From RU20A sp042610495 (GTDB lineage: Bacteria > Pseudomonadota > Alphaproteobacteria > Rhizobiales > Rhizobiaceae): a stretch of 64,000 bases of DNA. Below the pieces are notes generated by a model. The model had not been told where the DNA came from. It searched no databases and worked only from the letters and a program-made list of their open reading frames with translations. The position numbers and the translations under genes were made by a program. Location: positions 106,147 to 170,146 of the forward strand of contig NZ_JBHGAP010000011.1 in assembly GCF_042610495.1 (NCBI RefSeq), written 5' to 3'. This document shows positions 1 through 7,967 of the stretch, piece by piece (within the stretch, counting starts at the first letter, position 1; every line of letters begins with the position of its first letter).

Positions 1-99
1 GCGATGCCATTATTTTTCACCGCTTTTGACGCGTGTTAAGGACGTTGCCGCTGACTGCGGCATGATGGCACCTGCGACAGGACGACGGGGAGGGTCGGA

Positions 100-912
100 A
101 TGGACGACGGTGCGAAGGCGGGTACGCGCCCGCAGGGGCTGGCGGCGGTGTTTCCAGGCATGCCGGAGGTGCGGCCGGTCGGCAGCGGCGATATTCGCGC
201 CGCGCTGGTGGCGGGATGGAGGGATTTCCGCCGCGCGCCCGCCGTCGGCCTGTTCTTCGGTGCGGCTTACGCGCTGGGCGGCCTCGTCATCGTGCTTTCG
301 TTGACGCGCTGGCATGTCCCCTGGCTGATCTATCCCGCAGCCATCGGCTTTCCGCTGATCGGCCCGTTCATCGCCGTCGGCCTCTATGAGGTCAGCCGCA
401 GGCTGGAAAGGGGCGAGCGGCTTGACTGGCCGGGCGTGCTCGGCGTCGTCTGGGCGCAGCGCCGGCGCGAACTCGGCTGGATGGCCTTCGTCATGCTCTT
501 CATCTTCTGGGTCTGGATGTACCAGATCCGCCTGCTGATCGCGCTGGTTCTGGGGCGTCTGTCCTTCTCCACCCTGCCGAAATTCGTGGACATCGTGCTG
601 ACCACGCCCGAAGGCTGGGCGTTCCTGGTGCTCGGTCACATCGTCGGCGCGGTGCTGGCGCTCATTCTCTTCTCCGTCACGGTCGTTTCCGTTCCGCTGC
701 TCATGGAACGCGACCTCGACATCGTCACCGCCATGGCAACCAGTGTGCGGGCGGTGCTGGCAAGTCCGGTGCCGATGCTCGGCTGGGGCGTCGTGGTGAC
801 GCTGATGGTGCTGGCCGGTGCTGCAAGCGCCTTCATCGGCCTTCTGGTCGTCCTGCCCGTCCTCGGCCACGCCACCTGGCACCTCTATCGCCGCATCGTG
901 CCGGAGCGCTAG
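100..912 (+). CDS. DUF2189 family integral membrane protein
   Basis: A 270-residue hydrophobic protein. The start at 100 follows a GGAGG six bases upstream. A soluble N-terminus of about 45 residues containing 'PEVRPVGSGDI' leads into 'GWRDFRRAPAVGLFFG', the usual opening of DUF2189 proteins, then about five to six membrane segments (roughly residues 47-67, 72-95, 125-150, 170-200 and 225-260). The family is found in alphaproteobacteria and has no proven function; it resembles subunits of respiratory membrane proteins. It stands alone ahead of a small metallopeptidase gene. Family assignment is by recognition of the motif and topology. Confidence 0.8.
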   Translation: MDDGAKAGTRPQGLAAVFPGMPEVRPVGSGDIRAALVAGWRDFRRAPAVGLFFGAAYALGGLVIVLSLTRWHVPWLIYPAAIGFPLIGPFIAVGLYEVSRRLERGERLDWPGVLGVVWAQRRRELGWMAFVMLFIFWVWMYQIRLLIALVLGRLSFSTLPKFVDIVLTTPEGWAFLVLGHIVGAVLALILFSVTVVSVPLLMERDLDIVTAMATSVRAVLASPVPMLGWGVVVTLMVLAGAASAFIGLLVVLPVLGHATWHLYRRIVPER

Positions 913-1024
913 GCGCAGCACTCCGGCGCCATTAAGGCAAAAGCCAGAAACCCGCCCGGCGAAGGCAATCCCGTCTCGAAATCCGCCATGGGCTCCGCTA
1001 TATGGGGGCTGACAAGGAGACCCC

Positions 1025-1468
1025 ATGGCCCGGATAGACCAGACCGACGACTGGCGCGAAAAGCATGCACCGACTCTCGACACCTTCGAGACTTTGGCGC
1101 TGGAGGCCTATGGCCACCTCCCGGAGGAATTCCGTGCGCTGGCCAGCGATCTGATCATCGAAGTCGCCGATTTCCCCACCGACGAGGTTTTCGAGGATAT
1201 GGCGCTGGAAACGCCCTTCGATCTCCTCGGCCTTTTCGAAGGCCGGGGCATCGGCGAGCGTTTCACCATGGAAACGGGGCAGTTCCCGAACCGTATCACC
1301 CTCTACCGCCGCGCCATCATCGATTACTGGGCCGAAAACGAGGAAACGCTGGGGGACATCATCACCCACGTTCTCATCCACGAGATCGGCCACCATTTCG
1401 GTCTTTCGGATGATGACATGGAGCGCATCGAGGCCAGCGTCGAACATGTGGGCCCGTCTGGCGGCTGA
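1025..1468 (+). CDS. Small zincin-like metallopeptidase family protein
   Basis: A 147-residue soluble protein with the zinc-protease signature HEIGHHFG (HExxH) near residue 121, followed by 'LSDDDMERIE'. This is the layout of the short single-domain zincin family found next to housekeeping genes in many bacteria. No signal peptide is visible, so it probably acts in the cytoplasm; substrates are unknown. AAGGAGACCCC directly upstream gives a strong ribosome binding site. The length is normal for the family. Confidence 0.85.
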   Translation: MARIDQTDDWREKHAPTLDTFETLALEAYGHLPEEFRALASDLIIEVADFPTDEVFEDMALETPFDLLGLFEGRGIGERFTMETGQFPNRITLYRRAIIDYWAENEETLGDIITHVLIHEIGHHFGLSDDDMERIEASVEHVGPSGG

Positions 1469-1534
1469 GGCACGCCCGGATGGTTCACCGTCATTCATGT
1501 CCGGATCACGGTCTGAATGACGGTGAAAACGCCC

Positions 1535-1741
1535 TCAATGCTCCGAGAGCTTCGTTTCCGGCGTGTACTCCTTGCCCGGCACGTCCTTCACCACGGCCTG
1601 GCCGCACATCATCAAGCGCGTCTCGGCATTGTAGGCGTAGGTCGGCGAGCCATGGAGTTCCCAGCCCTTGTTGAGGGCTGCCGTCACCTTGTGGCAGAAA
1701 GTGGCGTCGTCCTGGGCGGTCAGCAGGCGGTAGAGTTTCAT
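1535..1741 (-). CDS. DUF1737 domain protein
   Basis: A 68-residue protein starting 'MKLYRLLTAQDD' with the central 'LNKGWELHGSPTYAYN', the typical pattern of DUF1737, a small domain of unknown function often next to metabolic genes. The reading frame stays open further upstream (to 2017), but that part lies antisense to the next gene and looks like a shadow, so the ATG at 1741 is chosen. It lies downstream of the CoA lyase on the same strand and may be co-transcribed with it. Confidence 0.75.
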   Translation of the reverse strand: MKLYRLLTAQDDATFCHKVTAALNKGWELHGSPTYAYNAETRLMMCGQAVVKDVPGKEYTPETKLSEH

Positions 1742-1814
1742 AGTCGGGCTTTGCCTTTCCAAGGGTTGGCCGGCATCGCAACGCGTGTCGTGCCTGCGGC
1801 GCCGGCGTGGGAGA

Positions 1815-2741
1815 TCACGTGAGCTCGCTGTGTGGCCGGCGCGCGGCAATGGCGGCGGCGCGGGCCAGCAGCCGCTCGGCCTCAACGAGATGCAGCCGCT
1901 CCACCATGCGCCCATCCACGGTGATGACGGCGCGGCCGTCATTCTCCGGTTCCGCAAAAGCGGTTGCGATCGCCTGCGCCTCGGCAAGGTCTTCCTCCGC
2001 AATGCCGAAGGCGGCATTGGCCGGCGCGATCTGCGCCGGATGGATCAGCATCTTGCCATCGAATCCCATGGCGCGGCCCTGGTCGCATTCCGCGGCCAGC
2101 CCGGCTGCATCGCGAAAATCGTTGAAGACGGCGTCGATCACATCAAGACCGGCGGCGCGCGCGGCAAGCAGGATCTGCATCAGCCAGGGCACGAAATAGA
2201 TCCGGCCCGGCGCCGCCGGCACGCGGGTTTCCTTGCGCAGGTCGTTCAGCCCCGGCACGAGACAGTCGAGCCGGGAGCCGCGCGTGCGCCCGGCCTCGGC
2301 AATGCCCGCAACATTGAGCACGCCCTGCGGCGTCTCGATCATCGCCCAGAGGCGAATGTCGTCCCCATCCTCGATCTCCGACAGCAGATCGCCGGCGAGC
2401 GCGATGTCGCCGGGACCGGAAACCTTGGGCAGAAGAAAGGCGTCCGGCTTCAGCGCCGCCAGTTCCGCGATGTCGCGCCTGCCGGTGTCGCCGGAGAGAG
2501 AATTGATGCGGATAATGCGTTCGAAGGGCCGCTGCACACCGTCGGAAAGATGCGCAGCCAGCATGGCGCGCGCGGTGGCCTTTGCCTCCGGCAACACGGC
2601 GTCCTCGAGATCGTAGATCACGGCATCCATGTCGAGCGTTGTCGTCTTTGCCAGCGCACGGGCATTGTCGGCCGGCAGGCACAGCACGGAGCGGCGCAGG
2701 CGGACGGGGTGTCGCGGGGCGATTTCACCCGTGAGGGGCAT
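1815..2741 (-). CDS. HpcH/HpaI aldolase / CitE-like CoA ester lyase
   Basis: A 308-residue TIM-barrel enzyme of the CitE / malyl-CoA lyase superfamily. 'RRSVLCLPADNARAL' opens the barrel, 'VIYDLEDAV' carries the acidic residues that bind Mg2+, and 'WAMIETPQGVLN' carries the conserved Glu. Members cleave or form beta-hydroxyacyl-CoA thioesters such as malyl-CoA or citramalyl-CoA; the sequence alone does not fix the substrate. The start at 2741 was chosen over one 11 codons upstream because GAGGAG sits seven bases before it. Confidence 0.82.
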   Translation of the reverse strand: MPLTGEIAPRHPVRLRRSVLCLPADNARALAKTTTLDMDAVIYDLEDAVLPEAKATARAMLAAHLSDGVQRPFERIIRINSLSGDTGRRDIAELAALKPDAFLLPKVSGPGDIALAGDLLSEIEDGDDIRLWAMIETPQGVLNVAGIAEAGRTRGSRLDCLVPGLNDLRKETRVPAAPGRIYFVPWLMQILLAARAAGLDVIDAVFNDFRDAAGLAAECDQGRAMGFDGKMLIHPAQIAPANAAFGIAEEDLAEAQAIATAFAEPENDGRAVITVDGRMVERLHLVEAERLLARAAAIAARRPHSELT

Positions 2742-2953
2742 GAGCGATCTCCTCAGCGCACAAGGGCTGCGCATTCCGCATGAAGTTCGGCCGGTCGCCC
2801 CTGCGATCGATGAGCGCGATCACGGATCCGCGAGCGGCCGGATTTCGGCCTTCTTGCCCGCCTTTGGCCACTTTCGCAAGGGAGTGTCGGCCTTGCAAAG
2901 AAGATGATGCGTTCCCAGATAGGGTTCGAAGGTCCGGAAGGAGGGCCTTGTTG

Positions 2954-3205
2954 ATGAACACGATCCGTTCCGTATTTCTCACTGCCATTGCCGCTGCCAT
3001 CGGGCTTGTCGCGCTGGTGTTTACCGCGTCGCTCGGCCTCATGCTTGCGGCCCTGATGTCGGTCGTCCTCGTTGGCGCCACGCTGGTGCATCGCCTGCAG
3101 CCGCGCGCCGTGCGCGCCGAAGTCCGCGCCCGTGGGAAGCAGTCTGCCCACCGCCAGCCGGTGCGCGTGTGGAATGATGGTCGGGGCACGATCATCGACA
3201 TGTAG
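2954..3205 (+). CDS. Small hypothetical membrane protein
   Basis: An 83-residue protein with one long hydrophobic stretch (about residues 7-45, enough for one hairpin or two short helices), then a basic tail rich in Arg ('RLQPRAVRAEVRARGK') ending in 'GRGTIIDM'. AAGGAGG eight bases before the ATG supports translation. I do not recognise the family. The positive-inside rule puts the tail in the cytoplasm. It precedes leuD, separated by a hairpin. Confidence 0.6.
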   Translation: MNTIRSVFLTAIAAAIGLVALVFTASLGLMLAALMSVVLVGATLVHRLQPRAVRAEVRARGKQSAHRQPVRVWNDGRGTIIDM

Positions 3206-3250
3206 GCAGCCCGAGCCGTGCATCTGCGCGGCAGGCGGCGCCATGACACG

Positions 3251-3270
3251 GAAGGGCAATTTTGCCCTTC
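3251..3270 (+). terminator. Perfect hairpin between the small membrane gene and leuD
   Basis: GAAGGGCAA and TTGCCCTTC form a perfect 9-bp stem with a 2-base centre, followed by ATTTCC. It lies 45 bases after the small membrane-protein stop and 66 bases before leuD. It could end the upstream transcript or be a leader structure of leuD. A 16-codon ATG frame overlaps it (3243-3293) but is not leucine-rich, so a leu attenuator is unlikely. Confidence 0.4.
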
Positions 3271-3336
3271 ATTTCCGGGCGATTTTGCACTAGAGGGTCA
3301 CGCCAGAACCGCAGTCGCAACGTAAAGGCCTGCCCC

Positions 3337-3942
3337 ATGGACAAGTTCGTGAAGCTCACCGGCGTCGCCGCGCCCCTCCCGGTCGTCAACATCGACACGG
3401 ACATGATCATCCCGAAGGACTACCTGAAGACGATCAAGCGCACCGGCCTCGGCACCGGCCTCTTCGCCGAAGCCCGCTACAAGGAAGACGGCTCGCTCAA
3501 CGAAGAATTCGTGCTGAACAAGCCGGCCTACCAGAATGCCAAGATCCTCGTTGCCGGCGACAATTTCGGCTGCGGCTCCTCGCGCGAACATGCGCCGTGG
3601 GCGCTGCTCGACTTCGGCATCCGCTGCGTGATCTCCACCAGCTTCGCCGACATCTTCTACAACAACTGCTTCAAGAACGGCATCCTGCCGATCGTCGTCA
3701 GCCCCGAGAACCTCGACAAGCTGATGGACGATGCCAGCCGCGGCTCCAACGCCATCCTGACGGTCGATCTGGAAGCCCAGGAAATCACAGGTCCCGATGG
3801 CGGCAAGATCTCCTTCGAGATCGACGCCTTCAAGCGCCACTGCCTGCTGAACGGCCTCGACGACATCGGCCTGACGCTGGAGAAGGTGACGGCCATCGAC
3901 AGCTTCGAAAAGTCGAACGCCGCATCGCGCCCCTGGGCCTGA
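3337..3942 (+). CDS. leuD: 3-isopropylmalate dehydratase small subunit
   Basis: A 201-residue protein, the usual length of LeuD. With LeuC it isomerises 2-isopropylmalate to 3-isopropylmalate in leucine synthesis, in the cytoplasm. 'PLPVVNIDTDMIIPKDYLK' and the swivelling-domain motif 'GDNFGCGSSREHAPWAL' (about residues 72-88) are diagnostic. The frame is open upstream to 3262, but MDKFVKLTG is the family start. leuC is not in this window, which is normal for Rhizobiales. A rho-independent terminator follows directly. Confidence 0.96.
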   Translation: MDKFVKLTGVAAPLPVVNIDTDMIIPKDYLKTIKRTGLGTGLFAEARYKEDGSLNEEFVLNKPAYQNAKILVAGDNFGCGSSREHAPWALLDFGIRCVISTSFADIFYNNCFKNGILPIVVSPENLDKLMDDASRGSNAILTVDLEAQEITGPDGGKISFEIDAFKRHCLLNGLDDIGLTLEKVTAIDSFEKSNAASRPWA

Positions 3943-3966
3943 GAAAAGCCATTCCATCCTGTGCAG

Positions 3967-3994
3967 CCGGCCCCTTGCGGGCCGGTTTGTGTTT
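3967..3994 (+). terminator. Rho-independent terminator of leuD
   Basis: CCGGCCC and GGGCCGG pair around the 5-base loop CTTGC, followed by TTTGTGTTT. It lies 25 bases after the leuD stop. Confidence 0.8.
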
Positions 3995-4097
3995 CAGCAT
4001 TTCACGAAATCCCACTTCCCTTTGTCGGTTCCTGCTTTAATTTGGCGCTTCGACGCGCGCCAACGCGCCGGTTTGCAGTCAAGGAAATGGGGACGCC

Positions 4098-4529
4098 ATG
4101 CTCAACGAATTCAAGGCCTTTATCGCGCGCGGCAACGTGCTCGATCTCGCTGTCGGTATCATTATCGGCGGTGCCTTCACCCTCATCGTCAATTCGATGG
4201 TCAACGACATCATCATGCCCGTGATCGGCGCGATTACCGGTGGCCTCGATTTCTCGAACTTCTTCTTCGCGCTTTCCGACAAGGTGACCGCGACCTCGCT
4301 TGAGGAAGCCCGCAAGCAGGGCGCCGTCTTCGCCTACGGCAACTTCATCACGGTCGTGATCAACTTCCTGATCCTCGCCTGGATCATCTTCCTGCTGGTG
4401 AAGGCCGTGAACCGCATGCGCGCCTCGCTCGAACACCAGAAGAAGAACGAAGTCACGCCGCCCGCCCCGCCGCCGGAAGACATCCTGCTGCTGACGGAAA
4501 TCCGCGACCTGCTCAAGCAGCGTCCCTGA
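4098..4529 (+). CDS. mscL: Large-conductance mechanosensitive channel
   Basis: A 143-residue inner-membrane channel that opens under membrane tension and protects the cell from hypo-osmotic shock. The N-terminal 'MLNEFKAFIARGNVLDLAVGIIIGGAF' region is the MscL amphipathic helix and TM1; TM2 is around residues 83-103 ('FITVVINFLILAWIIFLLVK'). The cytoplasmic helix ends in 'PEDILLLTEIRDLLKQR', the typical C-terminal bundle. It is a single-gene unit between two terminators. Confidence 0.97.
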   Translation: MLNEFKAFIARGNVLDLAVGIIIGGAFTLIVNSMVNDIIMPVIGAITGGLDFSNFFFALSDKVTATSLEEARKQGAVFAYGNFITVVINFLILAWIIFLLVKAVNRMRASLEHQKKNEVTPPAPPPEDILLLTEIRDLLKQRP

Positions 4530-4536
4530 TGGCTTT

Positions 4537-4574
4537 CGAAAGACCCCGGTTGGCATCGCCGCCGGGGTCTTTCG
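4537..4574 (+). terminator. Terminator after mscL
   Basis: A perfect 13-bp stem: CGAAAGACCCCGG pairs with CCGGGGTCTTTCG across a 12-base loop, beginning 8 bases after the mscL stop. The U-rich part lies in the 3' arm rather than after it. Confidence 0.75.
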
Positions 4575-4672
4575 CATCAATCATTTCAATCGATCCCTCA
4601 AGGAAAGGCGCGTGATCGCAGGTCAGAATCCGGCTAGAAGCACCGCACACCCGGTGACCGGAGAAGACCGCC

Positions 4673-5854
4673 ATGACCACAAGCCCGACCGCACCCCGCG
4701 CCACCATCAGCCCGCGCGCGCTTTCCGCGCCCGAAAGCGGCATTGTCGAACTCGTCAATTACGCCCGTGGCCGTGACGGCCTCATTCCGCTCTGGGTCGG
4801 CGAGGGCGATCTGCCGACACCGGACTTCATCACCGCTGCCGCCGCGACCGCCCTTCAGGCCGGCGAGACCTTCTACACCTGGCAGCGTGGCATTCCCGGC
4901 CTGCGCGAGGCGCTGTCCCGATACTATGCCCGCCGCTTCGGACACACGCTCTCGCCCGAGCACTTCTACGTCACCGGGTCCGGCATGCAGGCGATCAAGC
5001 TTGCGATCGAGGCAATTTCATCGGCCGGCGACGACCTCGTTCTTCTGACGCCCGCCTGGCCGAATTTCGCCGCTGCCTGCGATCTCTCCGGCGTGCGCCC
5101 CGTCTCGGTCCCGCTGACCTTTGCGAACGGCGCCTGGCGTCTGGACCTCGACCGGCTGGAGGCCGCCATTACGCCGAAGACGCGCGGCCTCTTCATCAAC
5201 ACGCCCTCCAACCCGACCGGCTGGACAGCGACCCGCGACGATCTCGCGGCCATCCTCGACATCGCCCGGCGCCGCGGCGTGTGGATCATCGCCGACGAAA
5301 TCTACGCGCTCTACTCTTATGGCGGCGCCCGCGCGCCCTCCTTCCTCGACGTGATGCAGGCCGGCGACCGCATTCTCTTCGTCAATTCCTTCTCCAAGAA
5401 CTGGGCCATGACCGGCTGGCGCGTCGGCTGGGTGGTGGCACCGCCGGAAACGGGACAGGTCTTCGAAAATCTCATTCAGTATGCCACCTCCGGCGTTGCC
5501 CAGTTCATGCAGCAGGGCGCCATCGCCGCGCTCGATCACGGCGACACCTTCGTGGATGCCGGCGTTGCCCGCGCCCGCAAGGCGCGCGACATTCTTTGCG
5601 ACGCGCTGATCGCCACCAACCGCGTCGAGACGCTGAAGCCCGATGGCGCGATCTACGCCTTCCTGAAGATCGACGGTGTCACGGACGCCCGACAGGCCGC
5701 CCTCGACATCGTCGACAAGACAGGGGTCGGCCTCGCGCCAGGCACGGCCTTCGGCGATGGGGGCAGCCTCTTCATGCGGGCCTGCTTCCTGCGCGATCTC
5801 GGACAGGTCGAAGAGGCGACGGGCCGGCTGGTGGACTATATCGCCCGCCGTTGA
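4673..5854 (+). CDS. Class I/II pyridoxal-phosphate aminotransferase
   Basis: A 393-residue fold-type I PLP enzyme. It shows 'ETFYTWQRGIPGLREAL' in the substrate lobe, 'NTPSNPTGW' with the conserved Asn, 'WIIADEIYALYSYGG' with the Asp and Tyr that hold PLP, and the Schiff-base lysine in 'NSFSKNWAMTGWRVGW'. It resembles the aspartate/aromatic aminotransferase group; the amino donor cannot be named. GGAGAAG precedes the ATG. It lies between mscL and galE with no clear operon partner. Confidence 0.88.
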   Translation: MTTSPTAPRATISPRALSAPESGIVELVNYARGRDGLIPLWVGEGDLPTPDFITAAAATALQAGETFYTWQRGIPGLREALSRYYARRFGHTLSPEHFYVTGSGMQAIKLAIEAISSAGDDLVLLTPAWPNFAAACDLSGVRPVSVPLTFANGAWRLDLDRLEAAITPKTRGLFINTPSNPTGWTATRDDLAAILDIARRRGVWIIADEIYALYSYGGARAPSFLDVMQAGDRILFVNSFSKNWAMTGWRVGWVVAPPETGQVFENLIQYATSGVAQFMQQGAIAALDHGDTFVDAGVARARKARDILCDALIATNRVETLKPDGAIYAFLKIDGVTDARQAALDIVDKTGVGLAPGTAFGDGGSLFMRACFLRDLGQVEEATGRLVDYIARR

Positions 5855-5984
5855 CCTGTTCCGAAGGTGGTACGACGGTAACCGCAACCTTAGGAATGTC
5901 TTTACTAAAGTCGTCAAAAGCCGGACAGTTTTCGCCGGAAACGACGTCTTTAAAGGAATTCCTGAACCGAACTGCGCTTTGATG

Positions 5985-6006
5985 GCTCCCGAACAAACAA
6001 GGGAGC
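5985..6006 (+). promoter_or_regulatory. Hairpin covering the galE Shine-Dalgarno sequence
   Basis: GCTCCC (5985-5990) pairs with GGGAGC (6001-6006) across a 10-base A-rich loop. The 3' arm contains GGGAG, the only good ribosome binding sequence for the galE start at 6012. The stem is only six base pairs, so any translational effect would be mild. Confidence 0.3.
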
Positions 6007-6011
6007 ATGGC

Positions 6012-7046
6012 ATGGCTGTTCTGGTCACAGGCGGCGCAGGCTACATCGGAAGTCATATGGTTTGGGCCCTCGTCGACCGCGGCGAGGAGGTGGTCGTTCT
6101 CGACAATCTGTCGAGCGGTTACCGCTGGGCCGTTGCGCCCGCGGCAATCTTCTACGAGGGCGACGTCGCCGACGAGATGCTGGTCGCCGACATCATCCTG
6201 GCCCATGACATCGACGTGATCGTGCATTTCGCCGGTTCCAAGGTCGTGCCGGAATCGGTTGCCGATCCGCTTGCCTATTACGACAACAACACCGGCCGGA
6301 CGCGGGCGCTGCTGACGACCGCCGTGCGCGCCGGCGTACCGCACTTCGTCTTTTCGTCCACCGCCGCCGTCTACGGCACCGTCGAGGCCGGCCATCTGGT
6401 GCGCGAGACGGATCCGCTGACGCCGCAGAGCCCCTATGGCTGCTCCAAGCTGATGAGCGAACTCATCCTGCGCGACTGCGCCTACGCCTACGGGCTGAAC
6501 TTCGTTGCACTGCGCTACTTCAACGTCGCCGGTGCCGATCCACTCGGCCGCACCGGCCAGTCCTCGCCGGATTTCCCGCATCTCATCAAGGCCGCCTGTC
6601 AGGCCGCACTTGGCATCCTGCCGCATGTGAGCGTGTTCGGCACCGATTACCCGACCCATGACGGTACCGGCGTGCGCGATTACATCCACGTCGCCGACCT
6701 CGTCGACGCGCATCTGAAGGCGATCGACCACCTGCGCGACGGAGGTGCGTCGCTGGTTGCCAATTGCGGCTATGGCGAAGGCTATTCCGTTCTCGACGTG
6801 CTGAACGCGGTGATGCGCGTCAACGGCCGTCGCTTCGACATTCGCTACGAAGGCCGTCGCGAGGGTGACCCTGCGGCTCTCGTGGCGGATCCGACGGTCG
6901 CTCGCGAGCGCCTGGGCTGGGAACCGCGCTACGACAATCTCGAGGAGATCGTTGAAAGCGCGCTGCGCTGGGAGCGGGCGCTGACCCGCCGCAGCACCTA
7001 TGCCCGCGAAACGGCGCGTTCGCTTGCCCGCCTCCACCCCGCCTGA
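6012..7046 (+). CDS. galE: UDP-glucose 4-epimerase
   Basis: A 344-residue extended short-chain dehydrogenase that interconverts UDP-glucose and UDP-galactose for exopolysaccharide and lipopolysaccharide. 'VTGGAGYIGSH' binds NAD, 'FSSTAAVYG' and 'SPYGCSKLMSE' carry the Ser and the Tyr-x3-Lys pair, and 'ALRYFNVAGAD' and 'GTGVRDYIHVADL' are GalE hallmarks. The start at 6012 follows GGGAG; an upstream extension to 5676 overlaps the previous gene and is rejected. In rhizobia this enzyme is also called ExoB. It heads the sugar-nucleotide block. Confidence 0.93.
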   Translation: MAVLVTGGAGYIGSHMVWALVDRGEEVVVLDNLSSGYRWAVAPAAIFYEGDVADEMLVADIILAHDIDVIVHFAGSKVVPESVADPLAYYDNNTGRTRALLTTAVRAGVPHFVFSSTAAVYGTVEAGHLVRETDPLTPQSPYGCSKLMSELILRDCAYAYGLNFVALRYFNVAGADPLGRTGQSSPDFPHLIKAACQAALGILPHVSVFGTDYPTHDGTGVRDYIHVADLVDAHLKAIDHLRDGGASLVANCGYGEGYSVLDVLNAVMRVNGRRFDIRYEGRREGDPAALVADPTVARERLGWEPRYDNLEEIVESALRWERALTRRSTYARETARSLARLHPA

Positions 7047-7086
7047 CGCGAAGGGCCGTCTTTACCCTCCAGTTTGACAACAGTTT

Positions 7087-7126
7087 CGCCCGCTATCGTT
7101 GCCCTAACAGTGACGATAGCTGGGCG
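7087..7126. promoter_or_regulatory. Long interrupted palindrome upstream of rfbF
   Basis: CGCCC-GCTATCGT pairs with ACGATAGC-(T)-GGGCG: 13 bp of stem with one bulge and a 13-base loop. It lies 41 bases after the galE stop and about 64 bases before rfbF. There is no T-run, so it is more likely an operator or leader hairpin than a terminator. A TTGACA sits at 7074-7079, but no good -10 follows at normal spacing. Confidence 0.4.
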
Positions 7127-7189
7127 AACCATGGCTTGTGACGGGATCATCGACCACGACGCATGCGCCGCATCCTGCGGGGGGCGCCG

Positions 7190-7963
7190 ATGAAGGCTGT
7201 CATTCTGGCGGGTGGACTTGGTTCGCGCCTCGCCGAGGAAACGCATCTGCGGCCGAAGCCCATGGTGGAGATCGGCGGCCGGCCGATCCTCTGGCACATC
7301 ATGAAGATCTACTATGCCCATGGCATCCGTGACTTCGTGATCTGCTGCGGCTTCAAGGGCTATGTCATCAAGGAATACTTCGCAAATTACGGCCTGCACA
7401 TGTCGGACATCACGTTCGATCTGGCCGAAAACCGCATGGTCTTCCACCGCCAGAGCGCCGAGAACTGGCGCGTCACGCTGGTCGATACCGGCGAGAACTC
7501 CTTGACGGGCGAACGCCTGCGCCGCGTGAAGACCTATCTGAAGGACGAGGATGCCTTCTGCTTCACCTATGGCGATGGTGTCAGCAGCGTCAATATCTCC
7601 GAGACGATCGCCTTTCACCGCAGCCACGGCAAGCTCGCGACGGTCACGGCCGTGCGCCCGCCCGCCCGCTACGGTGCCTTGCAGCTCGATGGCACACAGG
7701 TTCAGGGCTTCATCGAAAAGCCGGAAGGCGAGGGCGGCCTGATCAATGGCGGCTTCTTCGTGCTGTCGCCGAAGGTCATCGACCGCATCGACGAGACGGA
7801 AAACATGAGCTTCGAGGGCGAACCACTCTCGGGCCTCGCCGCCGATGGCGAACTCATGGCCTACACCCATCAGGGCTTCTGGCTGCCGATGGATACGCTG
7901 AGGGACAAGAATCAATTGGAAACATTGTGGCAGAGCGGCAATCCGCCGTGGAAGAGCTGGTGA
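7190..7963 (+). CDS. rfbF: Glucose-1-phosphate cytidylyltransferase
   Basis: A 257-residue nucleotidyltransferase making CDP-glucose from CTP and glucose-1-phosphate, the first step to CDP-linked 6-deoxy and dideoxy sugars. 'AVILAGGLGSRLAEET' is the nucleotide loop and 'RPKPMVEIGGRPILWHIMK' is nearly the family consensus; 'FTYGDGVSSVNI' holds the metal-binding Asp. The internal ATG at 7190 matches the family start, with a G-rich site upstream; the open frame before it is rejected. The next gene, rfbG, begins four bases after its stop. Confidence 0.95.
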   Translation: MKAVILAGGLGSRLAEETHLRPKPMVEIGGRPILWHIMKIYYAHGIRDFVICCGFKGYVIKEYFANYGLHMSDITFDLAENRMVFHRQSAENWRVTLVDTGENSLTGERLRRVKTYLKDEDAFCFTYGDGVSSVNISETIAFHRSHGKLATVTAVRPPARYGALQLDGTQVQGFIEKPEGEGGLINGGFFVLSPKVIDRIDETENMSFEGEPLSGLAADGELMAYTHQGFWLPMDTLRDKNQLETLWQSGNPPWKSW

Positions 7964-7967
7964 TCGG

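Noticed and set aside
10..1083. Minus-strand open frame of 357 codons
   Set aside because: It is antisense to the DUF2189 gene, rich in Arg/His/Gln/Asp without any fold pattern, and typical of shadow frames in high-GC DNA.
1535..2017. 160-codon version of the DUF1737 gene
   Set aside because: The N-terminal 92 codons overlap the CoA lyase gene in antisense-like composition; the family starts at MKLYRLL.
3243..3293. 16-codon leader peptide before leuD
   Set aside because: It contains only two leucine codons that are not clustered, so it does not look like a leu attenuator peptide; the hairpin alone is reported.
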